Source: Anaerocolumna sp047777345
GTDB taxonomy: Bacteria; Bacillota; Clostridia; Lachnospirales; Lachnospiraceae
Length of the DNA stretch: 64,000 nt
Assembly: GCA_047777345.1 (NCBI GenBank)
Contig: JBKEEJ010000008.1
Span: 1-64,000 of the forward strand
Direction: 5' to 3'
Translations under genes and position numbers: made by a program
The notes under the pieces: generated by a model
Seen by the model: the letters and a program-made list of their open reading frames with translations, nothing else
Databases searched by the model: none
Told to the model about the DNA's origin: nothing
Part shown: piece after piece, positions 24,780-32,931 of the stretch
How the letters are laid out: each line of letters begins with the position of its first letter
Numbering within the stretch: the stretch's first letter is position 1

Positions 24780-27700
24780 ATGCCGAAGAATGAGAATATT
24801 AAAAAAGTATTAGTGATTGGTTCCGGCCCTATTGTAATCGGCCAGGCAGCGGAATTTGACTATGCGGGCACCCAGGCCTGCCGTTCATTAAAAGAGGAAG
24901 GAATCTGTGTTATACTGGTTAACTCCAATCCGGCAACCATTATGACGGATAAAGATATTGCGGATATTGTATACATTGAACCTTTAACTCCGGATATTGT
25001 GAAAAAAATCATTTTAAAAGAAAAACCCGACAGTATTCTTCCCACCTTAGGAGGTCAGGCAGCCTTAAATATTGCCATGGAACTGGAAGAGTCCGGATTT
25101 TTAAGAGAAAACCATGTGAAATTAATTGGCACCACTTCAGAAACCATAAAAAAGGCAGAAGACCGGCTGGAATTTAAGAAAACCATGGAAAAAATAGGGG
25201 AACCCTGTGCTCCCAGCACGGTAGTAACGAAAGTTTCCGATGCTGTTGATTTCGCAGAACGGATTGGATATCCGGTAGTGGTACGACCCGCTTACACTTT
25301 AGGCGGAAGCGGCGGAGGTATTGCCAAAGACGCAGAAGAATTAAAGGAAATCTGTTCCAATGGCCTTAGGTTAAGCAGGGTTGGCCAATGCCTGATTGAG
25401 CGCAGCATTGCGGGATGGAAAGAAATCGAATATGAAGTAATGCGGGATAATCAGGGAAACTGTATTACAGTTTGTAATATGGAAAATATCGATCCGGTAG
25501 GGGTGCACACCGGCGACAGTATTGTTGTGGCCCCTTCTCAGACTCTTTCCGATAAAGAATATCAGATGTTAAGGTCTTCGGCCTTAAATATCATTACCGA
25601 ACTGAAAATAACCGGAGGATGCAATGTACAGTTTGCCCTCCATCCGGATTCCTTTGAATACTGTGTAATCGAAGTTAATCCAAGGGTAAGCCGGTCTTCC
25701 GCTTTAGCTTCCAAAGCAACCGGATACCCGATTGCAAAAGTGGCGGCTAAGATTGCTTTAGGCTATAACCTGGATGAAATTAAAAATGCCGTTACCGGCA
25801 AGACTTATGCCTGTTTTGAACCTGCCCTGGATTATGTGGTGGTTAAAATTCCAAAATGGCCTTTTGATAAATTTATTATGGCAAAGAGAACCCTTACCAC
25901 CCAGATGAAAGCCACAGGAGAGGTTATGAGTATCTGCAACAGTTTCGAAGGAGCCCTGATGAAAGCCCTTCGATCGCTGGAACAGAATATTTACAGCTTA
26001 AAATACGGCAACTACGAACAATTTGACACGGATGAAATCAGAGAAAAGCTTCACCAGATTGATGACAGAAGATTGTTTGTCATAGCGGAAGCCATCCGAA
26101 GGGGAATCAGCTATGATGAGATTTATGAAATAACCAAAATTGACAAATGGTTTTTGGACAAAATTGCAGTCCTGATAGAAATGGAAAAAGCCCTTCAGAA
26201 CCAACCGTTGACAAAAGAATTACTAAAAGAAGCAAAAAGGCTGGAATTTCCGGATCGGGTTATAGCGGAACTTACGGGAAAATCCATAGAGGAGATTAAA
26301 AATTTACGTAAGAAAGAATATAAAATTACTCCAGCTTATAAGATGGTTGATACCTGTGCGGCAGAATTCGAAGCCAGCACTCCCTATTACTATTCCTGCT
26401 TTGGCAGTGAAAACGAAGTGGCTCCGGCCCCGTCCAAAAAGAAAGTTATGGTGCTAGGCTCCGGCCCCATCCGTATTGGCCAGGGTATAGAATTTGATTA
26501 TTGTTCCGTACATAGTGTGTGGGCTTTAAAGAAAGCCGGTTATGACACAATTATTGTAAACAACAATCCGGAAACGGTAAGTACGGATTTTGATATTGCG
26601 GATAAACTGTATTTTGAACCTTTGACGCCGGAAGATGTGGAAAATATAGTGGATCTGGAGAAACCGGACGGAGCCGTAGTACAGTTTGGAGGCCAGACGG
26701 CCATTAAGTTAACGGAAGCATTGCTGAAAATGGGAGTCCCTATTTTTGGAACTTCCGCGGAAAATGTAAATGCCGCGGAGGACAGAAAATTATTTGATGC
26801 TATTTTGGAGAAATGCTCCATACCAAGACCTGCGGGTAAAACCGTATTCACGACGGATGAGGCGGTTGCGGCAGCCGAAGAGTTAGGATACCCGGTATTA
26901 GTAAGGCCATCCTATGTACTGGGAGGTCAGGGAATGCAGATAGCCATATCAGATGAAGATATACGGGAATTTATGGCTATTATTAACCGAAATGTACAGG
27001 AACATCCAATTCTGGTAGATAAGTACTTAATGGGAAAGGAGCTGGAAGTGGATGCTGTATGTGACGGAGAAGACATTTTAATTCCGGGAATTATGGAGCA
27101 TGTGGAAAGGGCAGGAATCCATTCGGGAGACAGTATATCCGTTTATCCGGCTCAGAATATTACAAAAAAGCAACAGGATACCATAGTGGATTATACGAAA
27201 AAACTGGCCCGGTCCCTGGATGTAATCGGCCTGATTAATATTCAGTTTATTTTGTATCAGGATGAAGTATATGTTATTGAAGTAAATCCCAGGTCCAGCC
27301 GAACGGTTCCCTATATCAGCAAAGTAACCGGGATTCCGATTGTGGCCCTGGCTTCCAAAGTTATACTGGGAGAAAAGCTAAAGAACTTAGGATATGGAAC
27401 CGGTTTGGCTCCCAAGGGAGATTATATTGCCATAAAAATGCCTGTATTTTCTTTTGAGAAATTACGGGGAGCCGACATTAGTCTCGGACCGGAGATGAAG
27501 TCCACCGGTGAGTGCTTAGGAATTGCAAAAACCTTTAATGAAGCCCTTTACAAAGCGTTCTTAGGAGCCGGTGTTAATCTGCCTAAGCATAAAAAAATGA
27601 TTCTTACGGTTAAAAATTCAGACAAACCGGAAGCAGTGGAAATCGGAAGAAGATTTAAAGCTTTGGGTTACGAAATTTACGCAACGGAAGGAACGGCCAG

Positions 27701-27980
27701 GTACCTTAACGACCATGGAGTAGAAGCCATACCTGTCAATAAGGTGGAAAAGGAAGCTCCTACCATTATTGACCTGATTTTAGGGCATGAAATTGATCTG
27801 GTAATTGATACCCCGACCCAGGGGCGTGATAAGTCCAGGGACGGATTTTTGATTCGCCGTACTTCTATCGAAACCGGTGTGACATGCCTGACCTCTTTGG
27901 ATACGGCCAATGCTTTGCTGATTAGTTTAGAAAATGCAAACATGGATAACCTTTCGTTGGTTGATATAGCAAAAATATAA
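24780..27980 (+). CDS. carB: Carbamoyl-phosphate synthase large subunit
   Basis: CarB makes carbamoyl phosphate from bicarbonate, ammonia and two ATP. The 1,066-residue protein has the expected duplicated ATP-grasp halves. Both begin with a glycine-rich GSGPI motif (VLVIGSGPIVIGQAAEFDYA and VMVLGSGPIRIGQGIEFDYC) and carry VIEVNPRVSRSSALASK and VIEVNPRSSRTVPYISK. The C-terminal MGS-like allosteric domain (about 930-1066, ALGYEIYATEGTARYL) usually binds UMP/IMP or ornithine. ATG 24780 follows GGAGGTGTAATC, which overlaps the carA end, so the two are translationally coupled. It is intact and of full length. Confidence 0.97.
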   Translation: MPKNENIKKVLVIGSGPIVIGQAAEFDYAGTQACRSLKEEGICVILVNSNPATIMTDKDIADIVYIEPLTPDIVKKIILKEKPDSILPTLGGQAALNIAMELEESGFLRENHVKLIGTTSETIKKAEDRLEFKKTMEKIGEPCAPSTVVTKVSDAVDFAERIGYPVVVRPAYTLGGSGGGIAKDAEELKEICSNGLRLSRVGQCLIERSIAGWKEIEYEVMRDNQGNCITVCNMENIDPVGVHTGDSIVVAPSQTLSDKEYQMLRSSALNIITELKITGGCNVQFALHPDSFEYCVIEVNPRVSRSSALASKATGYPIAKVAAKIALGYNLDEIKNAVTGKTYACFEPALDYVVVKIPKWPFDKFIMAKRTLTTQMKATGEVMSICNSFEGALMKALRSLEQNIYSLKYGNYEQFDTDEIREKLHQIDDRRLFVIAEAIRRGISYDEIYEITKIDKWFLDKIAVLIEMEKALQNQPLTKELLKEAKRLEFPDRVIAELTGKSIEEIKNLRKKEYKITPAYKMVDTCAAEFEASTPYYYSCFGSENEVAPAPSKKKVMVLGSGPIRIGQGIEFDYCSVHSVWALKKAGYDTIIVNNNPETVSTDFDIADKLYFEPLTPEDVENIVDLEKPDGAVVQFGGQTAIKLTEALLKMGVPIFGTSAENVNAAEDRKLFDAILEKCSIPRPAGKTVFTTDEAVAAAEELGYPVLVRPSYVLGGQGMQIAISDEDIREFMAIINRNVQEHPILVDKYLMGKELEVDAVCDGEDILIPGIMEHVERAGIHSGDSISVYPAQNITKKQQDTIVDYTKKLARSLDVIGLINIQFILYQDEVYVIEVNPRSSRTVPYISKVTGIPIVALASKVILGEKLKNLGYGTGLAPKGDYIAIKMPVFSFEKLRGADISLGPEMKSTGECLGIAKTFNEALYKAFLGAGVNLPKHKKMILTVKNSDKPEAVEIGRRFKALGYEIYATEGTARYLNDHGVEAIPVNKVEKEAPTIIDLILGHEIDLVIDTPTQGRDKSRDGFLIRRTSIETGVTCLTSLDTANALLISLENANMDNLSLVDIAKI

Positions 27981-28029
27981 TGTTAGTTTCGTATTGGGCT
28001 TAAAAAGCACAGATGAAACATAAAAGCAG

Positions 28030-28068
28030 GAAGGGCAGCTTATGTTTAAACTGTTTGCACTGCCCTTC
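28030..28068. terminator. Bidirectional terminator between carB and the subtilase gene
   Basis: GAAGGGCAG (28030-28038) pairs with CTGCCCTTC (28060-28068), followed by TTTG on the plus side. The two genes converge here. Confidence 0.6.
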
Positions 28069-28081
28069 TTTGCCGTAATGG

Positions 28082-29794
28082 TTACATATGTAATATTTGA
28101 TCACCTCTTAAGCTGTTAAAGGAATTATATATATCCAGCATACCATATCCCCATTCCCGGTTAGGATAATTTACGTTAGGGAATCTTCTGGCACCCCGTA
28201 TAAGCAGATTTTTCATTTCCACACTGTCTAGCTGAGTAAAATTTCCTTCCACTATACCCCACTCTAACAGCATGGCAACAATACCTGCCGTATGGGCAGC
28301 AGCCACACTGGTTCCCGACATGGTGGTATAAGTATTATTGGGGCCAGGACCAATAAGATTAACTCCGGGGGCGGCAAAAGCCGGACTGATATTGTTGCCT
28401 CTGGTAAAGCCCCGGCTGGCATTTAAGTACAGGCTTTCATTGTTGTAATCATAAGCGGTTACGACAATGGGAATAATGGTGTTTCCGGGAGAAGTAAGAG
28501 TTGTTTCCGGAGTAGGTTCCGTAAAATAAGTCTGATCGCTGATAAAGTTTGATATAGGCAGCCAAATATTAAACCGGGAATCTAAGTCAACATTGGAATA
28601 GACACGAAATCTCCATATTCCTTCCGTCGGTTTGTTAAAGCGAAGGAGAATCAGCTGATCTCCGGTCTGTGCTTCTAAAAGCTGATAATCCACATAGATT
28701 ACGGTCTGTTCAAAAATAAACCGAATAATTCTGGTTTCCCCAATTCTTGCCGGAATTCTTGGAATAAATTCACCGGTAGGAGATAATATATCAATGGAAA
28801 AGGAAGCGGGTGCATTTCCCCACAATTCCATGGAAAATCCCGGTTCATCCGGTCCTACTCTTAATTCAACTGTTTCATATTCTACGCCCCGGGCTATAAT
28901 AGCTTCATAGTGGTGTCCGGTGTTTCCTTCATTTCCGGCAGCGATAGTAACGCCGACACCTCTGATATCCGCTATGGCAGAAAGATAACTGCTTAAGGTA
29001 CCGCGCTGGTTATGGCCACCCTGTGAAGTACCAAATCCGATACAAATGGATAGGGGTCTCATCAGTTGATTGGATATATTAAGAAGGTAATTAATACCAA
29101 ATAAGATATCTGTTTCCTGAAAGCAAACTACGTCCTCAGGGATGGAAAAAAAGTTTCGGATAAACTTTTTTGCCTGTCTTAATTTTACGACTACAATACC
29201 GGCAGAGGGAACCACACCTGAAAAATTATTTTCAGGACTTTCCGTACCTGCGGCTATTCCGGCCAAGAAAGTACCATGACCAATTTCATCTCTGCTGGGA
29301 ACAATAGACAAGGGATCAGCACTTTCTAAAGCCAGGTTAATCTGATCTTCGGTATATTCTGATCCGTAAAAAAAACCTTCCGGCACTTGGCCGGTTTGAA
29401 TGGTCTGGTCCCATATGGAATGTATTCTGGTAGTACCATCTGCATTTTTAAATGCGTCATGGGTATAATCGATGCCGGTATCTATAATTCCTATTAAAAC
29501 ACCTTCACCCCTGTAATTAAAGGTAGGTATGTTTCGAATTCTCAAAACTCCGGAAGCTTCTAAACTTCTGGTATCCATTAAACCAAAACAGCTGGGCAAA
29601 ACATTGTATCCATATATCTGAATTAAATTATCCGGAAGATTGCTGATTGGAGCGTAAACAACTGCGTGAGTTGCATTGATTGGAGCATAACAGGTATTTT
29701 GTATTGCGGTAAGCTGATCCAGCCTCTCACCAAGCTCAGCAATTAATTCAGCATAATCTTCGCTAAGAGCATATTCTCTGCAATTTTGATCCAT
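28082..29794 (-). CDS. Subtilisin-like serine protease, CspB-like (spore germination)
   Basis: The 570-residue S8-family protease has all three catalytic residues: Asp in GVLIGIIDTGIDYTH, His in EIGHGTFLAGIAAG and Ser in MSGTSVAAAHTAGI. An N-terminal prodomain of about 90 residues and a jellyroll-like insert between His and Ser (about 300-440, ELRVGPDEPGFSMELWGNAP) match Csp proteases, which activate pro-SleC at germination. It has no export signal, as expected for a protein made in the mother cell or forespore. I chose ATG 29794 after GGAGAAG; ATG 29824 overlaps the likely transcription start. A split sleC-like gene lies about 5 kb upstream. The exact Csp subtype is uncertain. Confidence 0.88.
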   Translation of the reverse strand: MDQNCREYALSEDYAELIAELGERLDQLTAIQNTCYAPINATHAVVYAPISNLPDNLIQIYGYNVLPSCFGLMDTRSLEASGVLRIRNIPTFNYRGEGVLIGIIDTGIDYTHDAFKNADGTTRIHSIWDQTIQTGQVPEGFFYGSEYTEDQINLALESADPLSIVPSRDEIGHGTFLAGIAAGTESPENNFSGVVPSAGIVVVKLRQAKKFIRNFFSIPEDVVCFQETDILFGINYLLNISNQLMRPLSICIGFGTSQGGHNQRGTLSSYLSAIADIRGVGVTIAAGNEGNTGHHYEAIIARGVEYETVELRVGPDEPGFSMELWGNAPASFSIDILSPTGEFIPRIPARIGETRIIRFIFEQTVIYVDYQLLEAQTGDQLILLRFNKPTEGIWRFRVYSNVDLDSRFNIWLPISNFISDQTYFTEPTPETTLTSPGNTIIPIVVTAYDYNNESLYLNASRGFTRGNNISPAFAAPGVNLIGPGPNNTYTTMSGTSVAAAHTAGIVAMLLEWGIVEGNFTQLDSVEMKNLLIRGARRFPNVNYPNREWGYGMLDIYNSFNSLRGDQILHM

Positions 29795-29830
29795 GGCCTT
29801 TCTTCTCCAATATAGTTTTTTCATTATATA

Positions 29831-29851
29831 AATATATGAGTAAATATATTT
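29831..29851 (-). promoter_or_regulatory. Possible SigE-like promoter of the CspB-like gene
   Basis: On the minus strand CATATATT (29838-29831) fits the SigE -10 CATANNNT. GAATAAT lies about 13 bp upstream as a weak -35. The predicted start falls at about 29824, which supports translation from ATG 29794. Confidence 0.35.
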
Positions 29852-30075
29852 ATTATTCTAAATTACCTTGAAACAATGATTTTTGTATATTTACTGATTT
29901 TGTAAAATGGGGCTGCGTAATTTACAGTTGTAGGATATTTAAATTCATGTTATAATTTAACACGATAAGGACTTTTCAGGATCCCTGGCTTTAGTTCTTA
30001 TCCAAGGAGTAATCTATTAGTTTATTGATTTTACTTATTTGAGAGTATACAAGGGAAGACAGGAACGTACAAAGA

Positions 30076-32733
30076 ATGGATGGTAAAGATAAGGTACATA
30101 AGAAAAGGAATCTGTACATAAAAGAACAATTAATGGATTCCTTTTCTAATATTTTGTTGCCGGATGGCGTGATTCGTAATTACGTAGAAAAGGATAATTA
30201 CATAGAGTTTATTTATGATGATACCATTTATTCCGTTCTGATTGACGGGCAAAATTGGACGGAAATAAAACAGGAACTAATTCGTCAAAAAGAAAATAAA
30301 CAAAGAGAATGCCACCGGATTAGAGAACTTGAAAACCAGGATTCTTTAACCAAATTATTAAATAAAGAATGCAGCCGACGAATCATTGAAGAATTTTTGG
30401 CTGTTTCAGATTCCGATTCCAATCATGCGCTTATGATTGTTGATATAGACAATTTTAAGGTTGTCAACGAAAATTTGGGATATTTATTTGGCGATACGGT
30501 TCTGGTCAATATAGCCGATGCCTTAAAAAAGATATTTTATAATACGGACGTTGCCGGGAGAATCGGTGGTGATGAGTTTTTAATATTCCTGAAAGATGTG
30601 GACAGTCCTAAACTTTTAAAGGAAAAAGCAAATGAAATATACTCCGTATTTCATAATACTTATACGGGCGAAAATTTGGAATACTCCATGTCCTGCAGCA
30701 TAGGTATCAGCATATATCCGGATGACGGGAAAAATTTTATGCAGCTGTTTATGAAAGCAGACGCCGCATTAATGCATACCCGCAAAAACCAGAAGAACTT
30801 TTATGGATTTTATCAGGACATAGAAGATGGATGGAAGTTCATTGATAATAACTGTTATGATAAATATAAAATAACCAAAACAAGAGCTTATGGCAGCAAT
30901 AATTTTGACAAAGAGATAACGGCATTTGCTTTTGATATTATGTCCAGAACGAAAGATGTCAACAGTGCCATTAATCTTTTGCTTAATAAAGTAAGATCTC
31001 AGTTTGACTGCAATCATATTTATATTCTGGAAAAATCTATTGACGAATCAAAATTTCATATAACTTACTTTAGCAGTAAAGATAATGATAAGTCGGTTAA
31101 ATATAAATTAAATGACTTTTTACTTGAAATCAGGGATAAAAATAATTATGAATTTGATGAAAACGGAATTTATTTTATCCAAAATGCAAAGGATGTAAGG
31201 GACAAAAAGACCAAAAGTGTTCTGGATTCCTTTGGAATTAAGGCTTTACTGAATTGTGCCATATTTGAAAACGGCGTTTTAAAGGGCTGTGTCAGCATAC
31301 ATGACTGTGAAAAACCAAGATACTGGACTCAGTATGAGATAGATTCCTTAGTTACCATAACGAAAATTATTTCATCTTATTTGTTAAAAATGCGGGCATC
31401 GGAGCGGGCCAGCAGGCAATTGTATATCATTAAAAATTATGATGCGCTGACAGGACTGCCTACTTTGTTCAAATTTAAAAAAGATGTAAAACAAATGTTA
31501 GCTGAAAATCCCGGAAAGAAATATGCCATAATTTATTCAGACATTTATCAGTTTAAATTTATCAATGATACCCTTGGCTATGATGTGGGTGACAACATAC
31601 TCTGTGATTTTGCAAATCTTTTATCCTGCCACGGTACCAAGGAAATAGGGGTATGCAGAGTTACGGAAGATAATTTTTTGGTAGTTGTTCCCTTTGAAGA
31701 TGAAGAATCTGTAAAAAAGCACGTACTTCAATTAAACGAAGAGTTTAATTTAATGCAGAAAGCAAAATACCCCGCATATAAATTTGTAGTAACTTCCGGA
31801 GTGGCGATCCTTGACAATTCCGGTGATATAACAGTGGCTATTGATAATGCCAATATAGCCAGAAAAAGCATTATAAATGCTTCAAAAACAGCTTGTAAAT
31901 TTTTTAACGAAAGCATGAGAACCAAGATGCAAAGGGAAGCCGAAATTACAAATTCCATGGAACAAGCTTTAAAAAACGGCGAGTTTATTGTGTATCTCCA
32001 GCCTAAGGTGAGGTTAAAAGATAATAAGCTGGTGGGAGCAGAAGCCTTAGTCCGATGGAGAAAGAAAGATGGTAACCTGATTTTTCCAAGTGAGTTTATT
32101 CCTTTATTTGAACGTAACGGCTTTGTCGTAAACCTGGATTTTTATATATATGAAGAAGTTTGTAAGATTTTGAGAAATTGGATGGACAACGGATTTCCCA
32201 CATTTCCCATATCCGTTAACGTATCCAGAATCCATTTAAATGATGAGGATTTTGTCGATGAGTTACAAAAAATAGTGGATTTGTATGAAATACCTTATCG
32301 TCTTCTGGAACTGGAACTTACCGAAAGTATATTTATCAATAATACGGAAGACGCTCTGATTACAATGAAAAAGCTTCGAAAATTAGGGTTTGGTGTTTCC
32401 ATAGATGATTTTGGAGCAGGATATTCATCCTTAAATTTATTGAAGAATATGGAAACAGACGTAATAAAACTGGATAAGGAATTTTTTGGACACGGTAATA
32501 TGCAAAAAGAGGAACAGATTATCGTATCCAGTATTATCAGTATGGCAAAACAGCTGAATATGAAAGTCTTATCCGAAGGTGTGGAAACACAGACTCAGTC
32601 AGATTTCTTAAAGGCTGTTTCCTGTGATATGGCCCAGGGTTACCTGTATTCCGAACCGATTCCCGTTAAAGATTTTGAAAATTTGATGATACAAATTAAA
32701 GAGAATGACTATTCTGTAGATTATATCAAGTAA
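30076..32733 (+). CDS. GGDEF-GAF-GGDEF(degenerate)-EAL c-di-GMP signalling protein
   Basis: The 885-residue cytoplasmic protein has four parts. The first GGDEF domain (about 90-250) has an intact GRIGGDEF site but YNTD where an RxxD inhibitory site would be, so no product inhibition is expected. A GAF-like middle follows (about 290-440). The second GGDEF is degenerate (VTEDNF). The C-terminal EAL domain (about 635-875) has all key residues: EAL, SVNVS, ELTES, DDFGAGYSS, KLDKEF, EGVET and QGYLYS. It therefore appears able both to make and to degrade c-di-GMP. The start is ATG 30076. It stands alone, divergent from the CspB-like gene. Confidence 0.92.
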   Translation: MDGKDKVHKKRNLYIKEQLMDSFSNILLPDGVIRNYVEKDNYIEFIYDDTIYSVLIDGQNWTEIKQELIRQKENKQRECHRIRELENQDSLTKLLNKECSRRIIEEFLAVSDSDSNHALMIVDIDNFKVVNENLGYLFGDTVLVNIADALKKIFYNTDVAGRIGGDEFLIFLKDVDSPKLLKEKANEIYSVFHNTYTGENLEYSMSCSIGISIYPDDGKNFMQLFMKADAALMHTRKNQKNFYGFYQDIEDGWKFIDNNCYDKYKITKTRAYGSNNFDKEITAFAFDIMSRTKDVNSAINLLLNKVRSQFDCNHIYILEKSIDESKFHITYFSSKDNDKSVKYKLNDFLLEIRDKNNYEFDENGIYFIQNAKDVRDKKTKSVLDSFGIKALLNCAIFENGVLKGCVSIHDCEKPRYWTQYEIDSLVTITKIISSYLLKMRASERASRQLYIIKNYDALTGLPTLFKFKKDVKQMLAENPGKKYAIIYSDIYQFKFINDTLGYDVGDNILCDFANLLSCHGTKEIGVCRVTEDNFLVVVPFEDEESVKKHVLQLNEEFNLMQKAKYPAYKFVVTSGVAILDNSGDITVAIDNANIARKSIINASKTACKFFNESMRTKMQREAEITNSMEQALKNGEFIVYLQPKVRLKDNKLVGAEALVRWRKKDGNLIFPSEFIPLFERNGFVVNLDFYIYEEVCKILRNWMDNGFPTFPISVNVSRIHLNDEDFVDELQKIVDLYEIPYRLLELELTESIFINNTEDALITMKKLRKLGFGVSIDDFGAGYSSLNLLKNMETDVIKLDKEFFGHGNMQKEEQIIVSSIISMAKQLNMKVLSEGVETQTQSDFLKAVSCDMAQGYLYSEPIPVKDFENLMIQIKENDYSVDYIK

Positions 32734-32738
32734 TACTG

Positions 32739-32784
32739 CCCTCTGTGAAAGTCATTTTAAGCGCTTTAGCAGAGGGTTTTCTTT
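32739..32784 (+). terminator. Terminator after the GGDEF-EAL gene
   Basis: CCCTCTG (32739-32745) pairs with CAGAGGG (32770-32776), followed by TTTTCTTT. Confidence 0.7.
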
Positions 32785-32828
32785 AGGATAAATTAAACAA
32801 AAACACATGGGGGGTATGAGATAATACA

Positions 32829-32844
32829 TTGTTTCGATAGAAAC
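32829..32844. promoter_or_regulatory. Operator-like palindrome upstream of the alpha-xylosidase gene
   Basis: TGTTTC-GATA-GAAACA is a 6+6 inverted repeat about 90 bp before the start codon, in an AT-rich promoter region. It resembles a repressor site, but it is not a good catabolite (cre) box. Confidence 0.35.
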
Positions 32845-32931
32845 ATTACTTATAATAATTATTATATTCTTATTATATTCTTTTACCTTTGTTCATAATA
32901 AAAACATAATATAGCAAAAGGAGAGTTTATT

